Below, in pieces: positions 8,458-16,131 of a stretch of 35,186 bases of DNA. The stretch spans positions 1 through 35,186 of the forward strand of contig DATIVR010000002.1 of assembly GCA_035465695.1 (NCBI GenBank). Direction: 5' to 3'. A model generated the notes under the pieces. That model saw only the letters and a list, made by a program, of their open reading frames with translations. It had not been told where the DNA came from and ran no database searches. The translations under genes were made by a program, and so were the position numbers. Source of the stretch: DASUBN01 sp035465695 (GTDB lineage Bacteria; Pseudomonadota; Gammaproteobacteria; Natronospirales; REEB76). Numbering within the stretch: the stretch's first letter is position 1; each line of letters starts with the position of its first letter.

Positions 8458-8829
8458 TGATCCTGCAAACCAGAGACCTTCACACTCGAACCTCGTCTTC
8501 GTCGTCGCGGCATGTGCACCGGCATGTCCATCCCTCAAACGTGATTCAAGACGGAAACGCTGAGCTAACCGATCGAACTTCGTCAGCGAGACTCGCCTAA
8601 CGATCCGTCCTTATGCTCATCGCCTTCGCAGCCCGGCACGTCCTCCGTATGGTCGTGCGTTCACGCCGGTAAATCCACATAAGTAATGTCGTATGTGCGG
8701 CGCCTTATGCACAGCATCGATGCGCGTGGGACATAACCGCCACGCGGTTCTCTGTGCACGAACGCACAGAACCCGTGGGCGGCGCGCGCTAGTTTGTCTC
8801 GAAGCACAATAATTTCAAGGAGCACCACC
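8458..8829. other. gene-free segment upstream of the DUF1328 stress cluster
   Basis: About 370 bases without a credible gene: frames open here have no family signature or good ribosome binding site. It contains an interrupted CATAAG...CTTATG dyad (8678-8683 and 8704-8709), the long hairpin described separately, and a strong AAGGAG ribosome binding site at 8817-8822 for the ATG at 8830. The promoter of the downstream cluster should lie here. A small RNA is possible but not supported. Confidence 0.4.
8737..8782. repeat. long imperfect hairpin upstream of the DUF1328 gene
   Basis: Left arm 8737-8757 (ends in CTGTGC) and right arm 8764-8782 (begins GCACAG) can pair over about 18 bp. Blocks of 6, 4, 5 and 3 bp are interrupted by small bulges, with a 6-base loop (ACGAAC). 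It ends 47 bases before the ATG at 8830. It could be a 5' UTR structure, an operator, or the terminator of an unseen transcript; no T-run follows on the plus strand. Confidence 0.5.
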
Positions 8830-9006
8830 ATGCTTTACTGGGCCGGAGTCTTCTTCGTCATCGCCATCATCGCCGCCATCTTCGGCTTCGGCGGCATCGC
8901 GGCGGGCGCGGCGGGAATCGCCAAGATCCTGTTCTTCATATTCGTCGTCCTGTTCCTGCTGTCGCTGATCTTCGGGATCGGCCGCCGCGGCAGACCGAGT
9001 GTCTGA
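8830..9006 (+). CDS. DUF1328 (YtjA-like) small membrane protein
   Basis: 58 aa, two hydrophobic segments separated by a Gly/Ala-rich turn (GFGGIAAGAAGIAKILFF), which is the hallmark of the DUF1328/YtjA family. The ATG at 8830 follows AAGGAG by 7 bases and gives the standard family N-terminus MLYWAGVFFVIA; the frame is open upstream from 8794 but that part is not conserved-looking. Function is unknown; it is an inner-membrane protein. In E. coli ytjA lies beside osmY, a BON-domain gene, and here a BON-domain lipoprotein gene also lies within 1.5 kb. That supports a stress-linked role by association only. Confidence 0.9.
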   Translation: MLYWAGVFFVIAIIAAIFGFGGIAAGAAGIAKILFFIFVVLFLLSLIFGIGRRGRPSV

Positions 9007-9068
9007 CCATGACACAGCAGCGGAACGGGCATTCCCGTGATCACTCGAGCCAAAGGAGCGCAGAAACC

Positions 9069-9407
9069 ATGTCCACCTTGAGCAGACAACAGCAGGCCAG
9101 CAAGGAAAGACTGATCACCGATTTCGAGGCATTGATAGCAGATACGGAAGAACTGTTGGGCGCGACTGCCGCGTCGGGCGGTGAGAAAGTGGCCGCGGCA
9201 CGCGCGAAGATGGCGGAACGCCTCAATGACGCCAAGGACCGCCTGGTGACGCTGCAGCAGACGGTGGTCGACCGCACCCGCGCCACCGCCAAGGCGACCG
9301 ACGACTATGTGCGTGGCAATCCCTGGCAGTCGGTGGCCATCGCCGGCGGTGTGGGATTCGTACTGGGCTTCCTGGTCACGCGCCTGGGGTCGTCCTCCAA
9401 GTCATGA
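9069..9407 (+). CDS. DUF883 (ElaB/YqjD-like) ribosome/membrane-anchoring family protein
   Basis: 112 aa from the ATG at 9069, which follows AAAGGAG (9052-9058). The body is a long charged helix, likely coiled coil (residues ~5-80). The C-terminus has the family's glycine-containing membrane anchor (GNPWQSVAIAGGVGFVLGFLVTR), the form seen in YqjD, ElaB and YgaM. In E. coli these sigma-S-dependent proteins sit in the inner membrane and associate with ribosomes in stationary phase. The stop overlaps the next start (ATGA), so the two are translationally coupled, as in the yqjD-yqjE pair of E. coli. Family assignment is firm; ribosome binding is inferred from relatives. Confidence 0.9.
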   Translation: MSTLSRQQQASKERLITDFEALIADTEELLGATAASGGEKVAAARAKMAERLNDAKDRLVTLQQTVVDRTRATAKATDDYVRGNPWQSVAIAGGVGFVLGFLVTRLGSSSKS

Positions 9408-9802
9408 TCGAAGAGGGCCTCGCCGCCACGCCGCGGCCGAGTCATGGGGTCCTGGCGTCTGCCAGGAACTTCGTGGCGACGCTGGTGGACATCATCGCCA
9501 CGCGCGTCGAGATCGTGGCGAACGAACTGGAGGAGGAGGGGTTGCGCCTGGGCAGCCTGGCCGCTTGGGCGGCTGGCACCTTCCTCTTCGCGGCTCTGGC
9601 CCTCATCTTCTTTTCGGTATTGGTGGTCGCTGTGTTCTGGGATGAGCACCGGATCGCGGCGACGGCCTGTGTGGCGGGATTCTACTTGGTGCTGGCCATC
9701 GTATCCGGCGCACAGCTCCGTAGCCGTATGGAACGCAGATCCAAACTCTTTACTACCACCGTCGAGGAGCTGCGCAAGGATCAGGCGCGGCTGTTACGGT
9801 GA
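9404..9802 (+). CDS. YqjE-like membrane protein ('phage holin family', Pfam Holin-X type)
   Basis: 132 aa. The ATG at 9404 overlaps the preceding stop by four bases. An amphipathic N-terminus (ARNFVATLVDIIATRVEIVANELEEE in outline) is followed by two transmembrane segments at about 46-72 and 80-100 and a charged tail. This is the YqjE/holin-superfamily III layout that normally travels with DUF883 genes. The phage name is a database label; there is no other phage gene nearby and a lysis role is not implied. Probably an inner-membrane stress protein of unknown activity. Confidence 0.85.
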   Translation: MIEEGLAATPRPSHGVLASARNFVATLVDIIATRVEIVANELEEEGLRLGSLAAWAAGTFLFAALALIFFSVLVVAVFWDEHRIAATACVAGFYLVLAIVSGAQLRSRMERRSKLFTTTVEELRKDQARLLR

Positions 9803-10146
9803 AGCGACACGCGCTTGAGGCGCGCATCGCAGAATTGCGGCAACGCCGCGAACTGTTGACAGAGCGCGCCGACGCGCAGCGACTCGAACTGGCCGCCATA
9901 TGTACTGAGTTCGAGCGTCCATTGCGTTGGGCGAGGGCAGGCATGAGGGTAGTGGCATTCCTGCGTAGCAGCCCTGCTTTCGCCGCCTTCTCGACGGCCG
10001 CCGGTGTGCTGGTCGGCCCACGTCTGGCGAGCGTACGCACTTGGTTGCCCCGCGGAGTGATGCTGTACAAGCTGGTCAACGCCGTCAAGCACAAGTGGCG
10101 GGAACATAAGTCGACTGAGACGCCGCAGGTCGATGTCGCGACCTGA
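9799..10146 (+). CDS. YqjK-like protein
   Basis: 115 aa. The GTG at 9799 overlaps the upstream stop (GTGA), completing a DUF883-YqjE-YqjK coupled set as in E. coli yqjDEK. The N-terminal half is a charged helix rich in Arg and Glu (ARIAELRQRRELLTERAD), followed by RPLRWARAGMR and a Gly/Ala/Leu stretch that may contact the membrane (FSTAAGVLVGPRLASV). Function is unknown. Assignment rests on order, size and overall character rather than one diagnostic motif. Confidence 0.7.
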   Translation: MKRHALEARIAELRQRRELLTERADAQRLELAAICTEFERPLRWARAGMRVVAFLRSSPAFAAFSTAAGVLVGPRLASVRTWLPRGVMLYKLVNAVKHKWREHKSTETPQVDVAT

Positions 10147-10310
10147 CTTGCTCACATAAGTCAGGAAGCGGATCCGTATCCTTGTGAGTTGCGGCACAGA
10201 AAATGCCTTGCGCGATGCACACAATGTTTTCCCGAGCGTGAAGAAACCCATCTTGGCGCTTCGATTTGTCTGACATCAAGAACGGATAAAGCTGATAAGG
10301 AGTGATCGAC

Positions 10311-10715
10311 ATGAAGATTTACAAATATTCCCTGCCCCTGACCGCCAGTGCGTTGTTGATGGTGGGCCTCGCGGGTTGTGCGGGTCACGCGAACGACCAG
10401 AATCCGGTGGCAACCACGACCACGACGACCACCACCAGCAACACGAATGGCATGGCCACTGCCAACGACGCTACCGCCAATGCCGCCGCCGATGACGCCT
10501 CCATCGCCAATAATGTGCAGGCGACCCTGTCCAACACTCCCGGCGTTAACGCCAATGCCATCAACGTTCAATCGAGTGACGGCGTGGTGACGCTGAGCGG
10601 TGATGTGGACTCGGCCTCAGCGGCCAGCGCCGCGGTGCAGGCCGCCCAAGGCGTCAATGGCGTCGTATCCGTGCGCAACGACCTGACGATCAGCAATCCG
10701 CCCCAGCAGCACTGA
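10311..10715 (+). CDS. BON-domain lipoprotein (OsmY-like)
   Basis: 134 aa from the ATG at 10311, 8 bases after AAGGAG (10297-10302). The signal peptide ends in a lipobox (LAGC, Cys23). A low-complexity linker with eight consecutive Thr leads to one BON domain at about 60-128 (ANNVQATLSNTPGVNANAINVQ, then GVVTLSGDVDS and NGVVSVRNDL). BON domains bind phospholipid; OsmY is a periplasmic, osmotically and stationary-phase-induced protein with two of them. Here there is one domain and a lipid anchor, so it probably sits at the outer membrane facing the periplasm. It has its own leader of ~160 bases after yqjK and probably its own promoter. Confidence 0.88.
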   Translation: MKIYKYSLPLTASALLMVGLAGCAGHANDQNPVATTTTTTTTSNTNGMATANDATANAAADDASIANNVQATLSNTPGVNANAINVQSSDGVVTLSGDVDSASAASAAVQAAQGVNGVVSVRNDLTISNPPQQH

Positions 10716-10730
10716 CTTGAAGGATGCCCG

Positions 10731-10767
10731 CCACCGCCGGATCCCATTCCCGGTTCTTCGGCGGTGG
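10731..10767 (+). terminator. GC-rich stem-loop after the BON lipoprotein gene
   Basis: CCACCGCCG (10731-10739) pairs perfectly with CGGCGGTGG (10759-10767), starting 15 bases after the stop codon. No T-tract follows, so efficiency as an intrinsic terminator is uncertain. Confidence 0.55.
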
Positions 10768-10934
10768 GGGGTGCCTTCCAGTGGTCTACGGGTCTTGTTC
10801 TCCGATGCTGATGGTCGACGTTGACGACCACGCCTGAAGGAATCGCGGTGGGGCGCACGGGTACGGGAGCGATGCACTCAGAGGGTCCGCGATGCGCCTT
10901 GATTGGAGGGGCCAGGCCCAGTGCCGGACCCGCC

Positions 10935-10959
10935 CATAATGCGCATAATGTATATTATG
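10935..10959. promoter_or_regulatory. CATAAT repeat/dyad upstream of cfa
   Basis: CATAAT occurs at 10935-10940 and 10944-10949 as direct repeats 9 bases apart. An inverted copy, ATTATG, follows at 10954-10959, so the last two form a 6-4-6 dyad. The block lies in a sharply AT-rich island (about 10935-11020), some 80-105 bases upstream of the cfa start, and is a plausible operator or promoter element. The rest of 10768-11038 holds no gene. Confidence 0.45.
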
Positions 10960-11038
10960 GTAATTAATGGATGCCTGAGAATTTAAGGGCGCAGAATATT
11001 CAGGTCATCCCTCGCCCCGACATTAAGGATTGCAGTCC

Positions 11039-12196
11039 ATGAACCTCCATGTCGGCCATGATCATGGTTCGCGACAACACCTTAATCATTCAAGCTATCG
11101 TATTGAAGTTGAAGAACTTCTCTCTCTCGCAGATGTCGAGATCGATGGTCCGCGTCCGTGGGATATCCAGGTGCACAACCCCGATTTCTATCAGCGCGTA
11201 TTGGCCCATGGGACACTCGGTGCCGGCGAGTCTTACATGGAGGGCTGGTGGGACTGCGCGGATCTGGACGGCATGATCTACCGGGTGCTTAAAGCCCAAC
11301 TGGATGATCATCCGACCTGGGAGCTACGTCTGGCGGCCCTCAAGGCCAGGGTCTTCAACCTCCAGAGTGCGTCCCGGGCATTCGACGTGGGCCGCCATCA
11401 CTATGACCTGGATAACGCCATGTACGCGGCCATGCTGGGCCGTCGCCTGGTGTACAGCTGCGGATATTGGGCCCAGGCTCAAAATCTGGATGCTGCTCAG
11501 GAAGCCAAGTTGGAGCTGGTGTTCCGAAAACTTGGATTGAAGCCAGGCATGCGGGTCCTGGACATCGGCTGTGGTTGGGGCGAGACGCTAAAGTTGGCAG
11601 CGGAACGGTATGGCGTGACCGGCGTGGGAATCACCATCTCCGAGGAGCAATGCCGGTACGCCCGGGAGCTTTGCCGGGGCTTACCCCTCGAATTCCGGCT
11701 GATGGACTACCGGGACCTCGACGAGCCATTCGACCGCATCCTGTCAATCGGGATGTTCGAGCATGTAGGCCAGAAGAACTATCGGGCCTACATGGAGACC
11801 GCACGTCGCTGCCTGAAAGACGACGGCCTGTTCCTGTTGCATTGCATAGGCAGCAATGTCTCGGTGCACAATACCGATCCGTGGATCGCCAAGTACATCT
11901 TCCCCAATGGCATGCTGCCTTCCATCAAGCAGATCGGGGAGGCGCTGGAGGGACTCTTCGTCATGGAGGACTGGCATAACTTCAGCGCTTACTACGACCG
12001 GACCCTGTTGGCTTGGCGCGCTAACTTCGAGGCGCACTGGGAAGACCTGCGCAGACGTTTCGATGACACCTTCCATCGCATGTGGCTGTTCTATCTGAGC
12101 AGTTCGGCGGCTTCGTTCCGGGCCCGGAGAAACCAACTCTGGCAACTGGTGCTCTCGCCTGAGGGTGTGCCAGGTGGCTATGTCGCGCCACGTTGA
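11039..12196 (+). CDS. cfa: cyclopropane-fatty-acyl-phospholipid synthase
   Basis: 385 aa, against 382 in E. coli Cfa. The ATG at 11039 lies 9 bases after AAGGA (11025-11029); a TTG three codons earlier is rejected. The C-terminal SAM-dependent methyltransferase domain has motif I VLDIGCGWG (173-181), GVTGVGITISEEQ, and the family block RILSIGMFEHVGQKNY; HCIGS follows. The N-terminal domain holds the AGESYMEGWWDC block that helps bind lipid. The enzyme transfers a methylene from S-adenosylmethionine to double bonds of membrane phospholipid acyl chains, typically in stationary phase or acid/osmotic stress. It follows the stress-protein cluster in the same direction but has its own AT-rich upstream region. 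Identification is firm. Confidence 0.95.
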   Translation: MNLHVGHDHGSRQHLNHSSYRIEVEELLSLADVEIDGPRPWDIQVHNPDFYQRVLAHGTLGAGESYMEGWWDCADLDGMIYRVLKAQLDDHPTWELRLAALKARVFNLQSASRAFDVGRHHYDLDNAMYAAMLGRRLVYSCGYWAQAQNLDAAQEAKLELVFRKLGLKPGMRVLDIGCGWGETLKLAAERYGVTGVGITISEEQCRYARELCRGLPLEFRLMDYRDLDEPFDRILSIGMFEHVGQKNYRAYMETARRCLKDDGLFLLHCIGSNVSVHNTDPWIAKYIFPNGMLPSIKQIGEALEGLFVMEDWHNFSAYYDRTLLAWRANFEAHWEDLRRRFDDTFHRMWLFYLSSSAASFRARRNQLWQLVLSPEGVPGGYVAPR

Positions 12197-12578
12197 ACTA
12201 TGCGGATATATGCGAACCAGTTCATTGTTCCACATAGTTATTCTGGTATTTAATATAATTATATAACTAACTGATAAATATAATTATTTAGTGATCTCGC
12301 ATCTACCCATCGATTCGAGAGTCGCCATGACGCACTTGATCCTTCTCAGTCGAACCCGGCGGTCCGTGAGAGGCCCGCAGAGCGCATCGGACGTCTTGAC
12401 CCCACCGCTGATATCACCCGAAAAATCTCGTCCCCTGGACTTCTACGGGACGCCAGGTGAGCACGGTGCCGGCCAAATTTTGTGCATTGCTGAGCGATCA
12501 CCTCCTCTCTGGGCGGCGTCGGGGCAAATCCTTACAATATGTGACGCGGTCCGTACACCACGGTCCCTGGGGCACCTG
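12197..12578. other. gene-free segment between cfa and the PilZ gene, with an AT-rich island
   Basis: Bases ~12230-12292 are almost pure A/T (TTTAATATAATTATATAAC and similar), then composition returns to the GC-rich norm. A frame continuous with the PilZ gene is open from a GTG at 12291, but its ~96 residues show no domain and no good ribosome binding site. I therefore treat this as non-coding leader/promoter DNA. Several TATAAT-like words occur in the island. Confidence 0.45.
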
Positions 12579-12953
12579 ATGTCGGAAGAGAAACGCACCT
12601 TCGACCGGATCGAGACCGAACACTCGATCCGCATCCTCTGTGAGGATGGCAGTAGCTTCCCGGGCATCGCCGCCAACATCTCTCTCACCGGCCTGCAGAT
12701 CCTCTGCGACAGGCCTACCATGGAGCGCATTAGTCCCCACGGGCTTGAGACCAAGGGCACCCATGACGTGCCCATCCGGGTCCGGGTCAGCTTGCCGGAC
12801 ATGCCGGAGAACCAGTCGAAGCTCGGCCTGTTCGGCCGGGTGGTCTCGGTCCGGGCTGGGGGGCAGGACGAATACCGGATCGGTGTGCAGTTCACGGATT
12901 TCGAGCCCGGGAGCTATAACGCCCTCGAGCATTATCTCGACACGCATCTCTAG
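12579..12953 (+). CDS. stand-alone PilZ-domain c-di-GMP binding protein
   Basis: 124 aa from the ATG at 12579 (MSEEKRTFDR). Both PilZ ligand motifs are present: RxxxR (Arg6-Arg10, RTFDR) and [D/N]xSxxG (Asn33-Gly38, NISLTG). The rest follows the beta-barrel pattern and ends with VQFTDFEPGSYNALEHYL. PilZ proteins bind c-di-GMP and relay it to motility, polysaccharide or secretion systems; the partner is unknown. The start has only a weak ribosome binding site, so an upstream start remains possible. It lies a few kb from two HD-GYP phosphodiesterase genes, making this a small c-di-GMP neighbourhood, though not an operon. Confidence 0.85.
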   Translation: MSEEKRTFDRIETEHSIRILCEDGSSFPGIAANISLTGLQILCDRPTMERISPHGLETKGTHDVPIRVRVSLPDMPENQSKLGLFGRVVSVRAGGQDEYRIGVQFTDFEPGSYNALEHYLDTHL

Positions 12954-13083
12954 ATCTACAGGACACCGGTACCCCTTTCAGGGAGGGGCGCCGGCACGAT
13001 GACAGAGGGACCCGCGCCGCCGCGGTGCTGCTCCCCTGCCCTCCGTCCTCTTCGAACAAGCATAGACACGGAGCTTGACGCCC

Positions 13084-14838
13084 ATGCGTACCGCTTTCCA
13101 ATGGACTGCTTTGCTGCTGTCCTCCACGGCGGCCCTATTGGTCGCCTGCAACAAGACGCCGGACGCCGCCAGCCAGGCGCCAGCCGTCAACACGTCCGCG
13201 GCTCCGGCTGCGGTGACCACCAATGGCGGCACCTCCTATGCGGCCCAACACATCGGTGAATACGCCCAGGTGAAGCTTGATGCCGATCTCTCAAAGCTGG
13301 ACGCCGACCAGAAGCAGATGCTGGTGAAGCTCATCGAGGCTGGCCAGGTTATCGACGGGATCTTCTGGCAGCAGGCTTACGGCGACAAGAACGGACTGCT
13401 TTCCAACATCAAGGACCCCGACACGCGCCTGATGGTGGAATACAACTATGGCCCCTGGGACCGTCTGAACGGCGATCATCCCTTCGTGGCGGGCATCGGC
13501 AAGCGACCAGTCGGCGCCAACTTCTATCCCGTCGACATGAGCGTGAACGAGTTCAACAAAGCCAGGCTGCCGGGCAAGGATTCGCTGTACACGCTGATAC
13601 GGCGTGATGCCAAGGGCGCGCTCACGGTAGTGCCCTACCACCTGGCCTACCAAGACCAGTTGGCCCACGCCTCGGATCTCCTGAATCAAGCCTCCGCCTT
13701 GTCTTCCGATCCCAGCTTCAAGAAATATCTCTCGCTGCGCGCCCAGTCGTTACTCACCGATCAATATCAGGAGAGCGACTTCGCCTGGCTGGACGTGCGT
13801 GACAATCCAGTGGACGTGATCATCGGGCCCATCGAAACCTATGAGGACGGGCTGTTCGGCTACAAGGCCTCTTACGAGTGCTTCGTATTGCTCAAGGACC
13901 AGGAGTGGTCACAGAAGCTGCTGCGCTTTGCCCGGTTCCTTCCGATGCTGCAGCAGGACTTGCCGGTGCCTCCGAGGTATAAGAAGGAGAGACCCGGCAA
14001 TGAGTCCGACCTTGGCGCCTACAACGCCGTCTACTACGCCGGCGACGCCAACGCGGGCGCCAAGACCATCGCCGACAACCTGCCCAACGATGAGCAGGTT
14101 CAGCTGCAGAAAGGCACGCGCCGCCTGCAGATGGAGAACGTGATCCACGCGAAGTTCGACAAGATCATGGCGCCCATCGCCGATGAATTGATCGCACCGG
14201 ACCAGTTGTCACATGTGACCTTCGACGCCTTCTTCCAGAACACCATGTTCCACGAGGTGGCTCACGGGCTCGGCATCAAGAACACCGTCGACGGCAAGGG
14301 GACTGTACGCAAGGCGCTCAAGGACTATGCCTCCAGTTTCGAGGAAGGCAAAGCGGACGTACTGGGTCTGTATCTCGTCGAGTGGCTCGCCGACAAGGGC
14401 GAGCTGGACAAGTCCAGACTGATGGATAACTACGTGACCTTCCTTGCGGGCATCTTCCGTTCGGTGCGGTTCGGCGCCAGCGACGCCCATGGAAAGGCCA
14501 ACATGGTGCGTTTCAATTTCTTCAGCCAGATGGGCGCTTTCAGCCGCGACCCCGCCACCGGCAAGTACCGAGTGGATCCAGACAAGATGCGCGCGGCGGT
14601 CAAGGCGCTGTCAGTGAGACTACTCACCATCCAGGGTGACGGCGACTATGCCGCCGCCAAGAAGATGACGGATGAGCAGGGTGTGATAGAGCCGCAGCTG
14701 CAGGCCGATCTGGCGCGCCTCAACAAGGACAACATCCCGGTGGACGTGGTGTTCGACCAGGGCCTGGGGACGCTCGGCCTCGCGGAAAGCCCTTCACCCC
14801 CGGAGAGCGCTGCTCCCAGCGCGGCGACCAAGCAGTGA
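13084..14838 (+). CDS. M49-like (dipeptidyl peptidase III family) zinc peptidase lipoprotein
   Basis: 584 aa from the ATG at 13084, preceded by GGAG (13070-13073). The N-terminus is a lipoprotein signal peptide with lipobox LVAC (Cys22), then a Thr/Ala/Pro-rich linker. A zinc site is indicated by HEVAH (390-394) and a downstream EEGKAD (420-425), matching the second glutamate motif (EExxAD) of peptidase family M49. The first motif is HEXXH rather than the HEXXGH of classical DPP III, so this belongs to a divergent bacterial branch. Other family features are YNYGPWDR, the IGPIETYED block and FHEVAHGLGIKNTVDGKG. It is expected to be membrane-anchored facing the periplasm. DPP III cleaves dipeptides from peptide N-termini; whether this protein does so is unknown. 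Confidence 0.8.
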   Translation: MRTAFQWTALLLSSTAALLVACNKTPDAASQAPAVNTSAAPAAVTTNGGTSYAAQHIGEYAQVKLDADLSKLDADQKQMLVKLIEAGQVIDGIFWQQAYGDKNGLLSNIKDPDTRLMVEYNYGPWDRLNGDHPFVAGIGKRPVGANFYPVDMSVNEFNKARLPGKDSLYTLIRRDAKGALTVVPYHLAYQDQLAHASDLLNQASALSSDPSFKKYLSLRAQSLLTDQYQESDFAWLDVRDNPVDVIIGPIETYEDGLFGYKASYECFVLLKDQEWSQKLLRFARFLPMLQQDLPVPPRYKKERPGNESDLGAYNAVYYAGDANAGAKTIADNLPNDEQVQLQKGTRRLQMENVIHAKFDKIMAPIADELIAPDQLSHVTFDAFFQNTMFHEVAHGLGIKNTVDGKGTVRKALKDYASSFEEGKADVLGLYLVEWLADKGELDKSRLMDNYVTFLAGIFRSVRFGASDAHGKANMVRFNFFSQMGAFSRDPATGKYRVDPDKMRAAVKALSVRLLTIQGDGDYAAAKKMTDEQGVIEPQLQADLARLNKDNIPVDVVFDQGLGTLGLAESPSPPESAAPSAATKQ

Positions 14839-14862
14839 CTAGCGGCTGAGACTAGCGGCTGA
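14837..14862. repeat. 13-bp perfect tandem duplication at the stop codon of the M49-like gene
   Basis: GACTAGCGGCTGA occurs at 14837-14849 and again at 14850-14862, beginning inside the TGA stop. This looks like a small slippage duplication. A 6-bp stem (ACCGGC/GCCGGT, 14874-14889) follows nearby and might help end transcription. Confidence 0.7.
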
Positions 14863-14958
14863 CAGCAGGGATGACCGGCGCGTGCCGGTGATGGATGACT
14901 GCGCAGGAGAAGCGCACCGGAAACATTCAAATGAGTGCCGGCGCCGCCATGCAGCAGG

Positions 14959-16131
14959 TCACTTCACTACGGTGTCGATGACCAGTGCCAATGTCTTCGC
15001 ATCGGCCTTGTTCCACCGCTGCCTCCCTTCCAGGTCGCCGCTGCGTGGCGCCGGCGTCCCGTGCTTTGCGACCCGCGCGGTCACGGTCAATGAGCCATAC
15101 GTGGATATCTTCCTGCCCGGTACTACCGCATCCTGATCGCTGAGCTTGAGCTCCGCCGGCAGGTCACGCACCTGCAGCCGTTTCGCGACCAGCGGCGGTC
15201 CGGCGTCATCACCCTGTGGCTTCGCATAGATGAATACGGTGTCATCCGGCATCACCTTGCCTGCCAAGGCCGGAGCCAGGCTTACCCGCACGCTGATGAC
15301 GGTATCCGGAGCCGCGCCGGCGGGCGTGCCGCCCGCGTCGGTGATGGCCTTCTCGATGTAGGCCCGGTAGTCCGCCGGTGGATTCTGGGCCAGTACCGCA
15401 TTCCAGCGCTGGATGGCGAGTTGCTTGTCGCCGCGTTGCAGGGCGCCCAAACCGCCGTACCAGAGAGCCTGGATGTCATTGGGATCCATCTGTAGCACCT
15501 TCTCGAACAAGGGCTCGGCCTTGTCCATGAAGTCGTCCGGATGCACGATGGCCAGGGCTTCAGCGTAACTCGCCAATATGGTCGGATCACGGTCATCGCT
15601 CAAAGCGCGAGCCTGCTCGAAAGCCTGCAGTGCGTCCGAGTAACGGCCCATGATCATGTAGGAGTGGCCCAACATGTCCCACCCTTGCATGTCACCCCGG
15701 CCTTCCGGCGTCTGCAGGCGTCTGGCCAGCTTGTCCACCATGTCGATCACCGCCTGCTGAGACGCGCTCTGCACGCCCTCGATACCGACACGCCAGTTGC
15801 CGTAGCCCCAATACAGGCCGCCCGCCAGCACTACCAGGAACACCGCGGCGATCGAGGCCCACAGGCGTTGCGGCCGTACGGCGCGAGCGCGCGGTTCGGC
15901 GAGCGACGCCGCAAGATCGCTCTCCAGATCCCGTCGCGCTGCATTGTAGTCATCACGTGAGAGCCGGCCGGCCTCGAGATCAGCCTCCAGTTCTTCCAGC
16001 CGCGCCGCATGGACCTGCCGGTTTGATGCCACGACCCCGGTGCCGGCCACCGTCTGTGCACGCCACAGGGGCAGCACCAGCACGACGGCGGCTGCCAATA
16101 CCATGCAGGCGGATACGATCAGGAAGATCAT
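14959..16131 (-). CDS. ccmI: c-type cytochrome biogenesis protein CcmI
   Basis: 390 aa. The ATG at 16131 overlaps the ccmH stop (ATGA). An N-terminal membrane segment (MIFLIVSACMVLAAAVVLVLP) is followed by a cytoplasmic charged helix with RLEELEADLEAGRLSRDDY, a typical CcmI signature. A second membrane segment (ASIAAVFLVVLAGGLYWGY) precedes a periplasmic region with TPR repeats (~150-270) and a C-terminal beta-rich domain. CcmI chaperones apocytochrome c, binding its C-terminal helix and presenting it to the CcmFH heme ligation complex. It is the last gene of the ccm operon. Confidence 0.92.
   Translation of the reverse strand: MIFLIVSACMVLAAAVVLVLPLWRAQTVAGTGVVASNRQVHAARLEELEADLEAGRLSRDDYNAARRDLESDLAASLAEPRARAVRPQRLWASIAAVFLVVLAGGLYWGYGNWRVGIEGVQSASQQAVIDMVDKLARRLQTPEGRGDMQGWDMLGHSYMIMGRYSDALQAFEQARALSDDRDPTILASYAEALAIVHPDDFMDKAEPLFEKVLQMDPNDIQALWYGGLGALQRGDKQLAIQRWNAVLAQNPPADYRAYIEKAITDAGGTPAGAAPDTVISVRVSLAPALAGKVMPDDTVFIYAKPQGDDAGPPLVAKRLQVRDLPAELKLSDQDAVVPGRKISTYGSLTVTARVAKHGTPAPRSGDLEGRQRWNKADAKTLALVIDTVVK

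Noticed and set aside
9404..9802. Prophage remnant suggested by the 'phage holin family' label
   Set aside because: YqjE-type proteins belong to chromosomal yqjDEK clusters; no integrase, capsid, endolysin or att site is present.
12291..12578. Upstream extension of the PilZ gene as coding sequence
   Set aside because: No domain, no ribosome binding site and low protein-like character; the PilZ domain is complete from 12579. Kept only as an open question.
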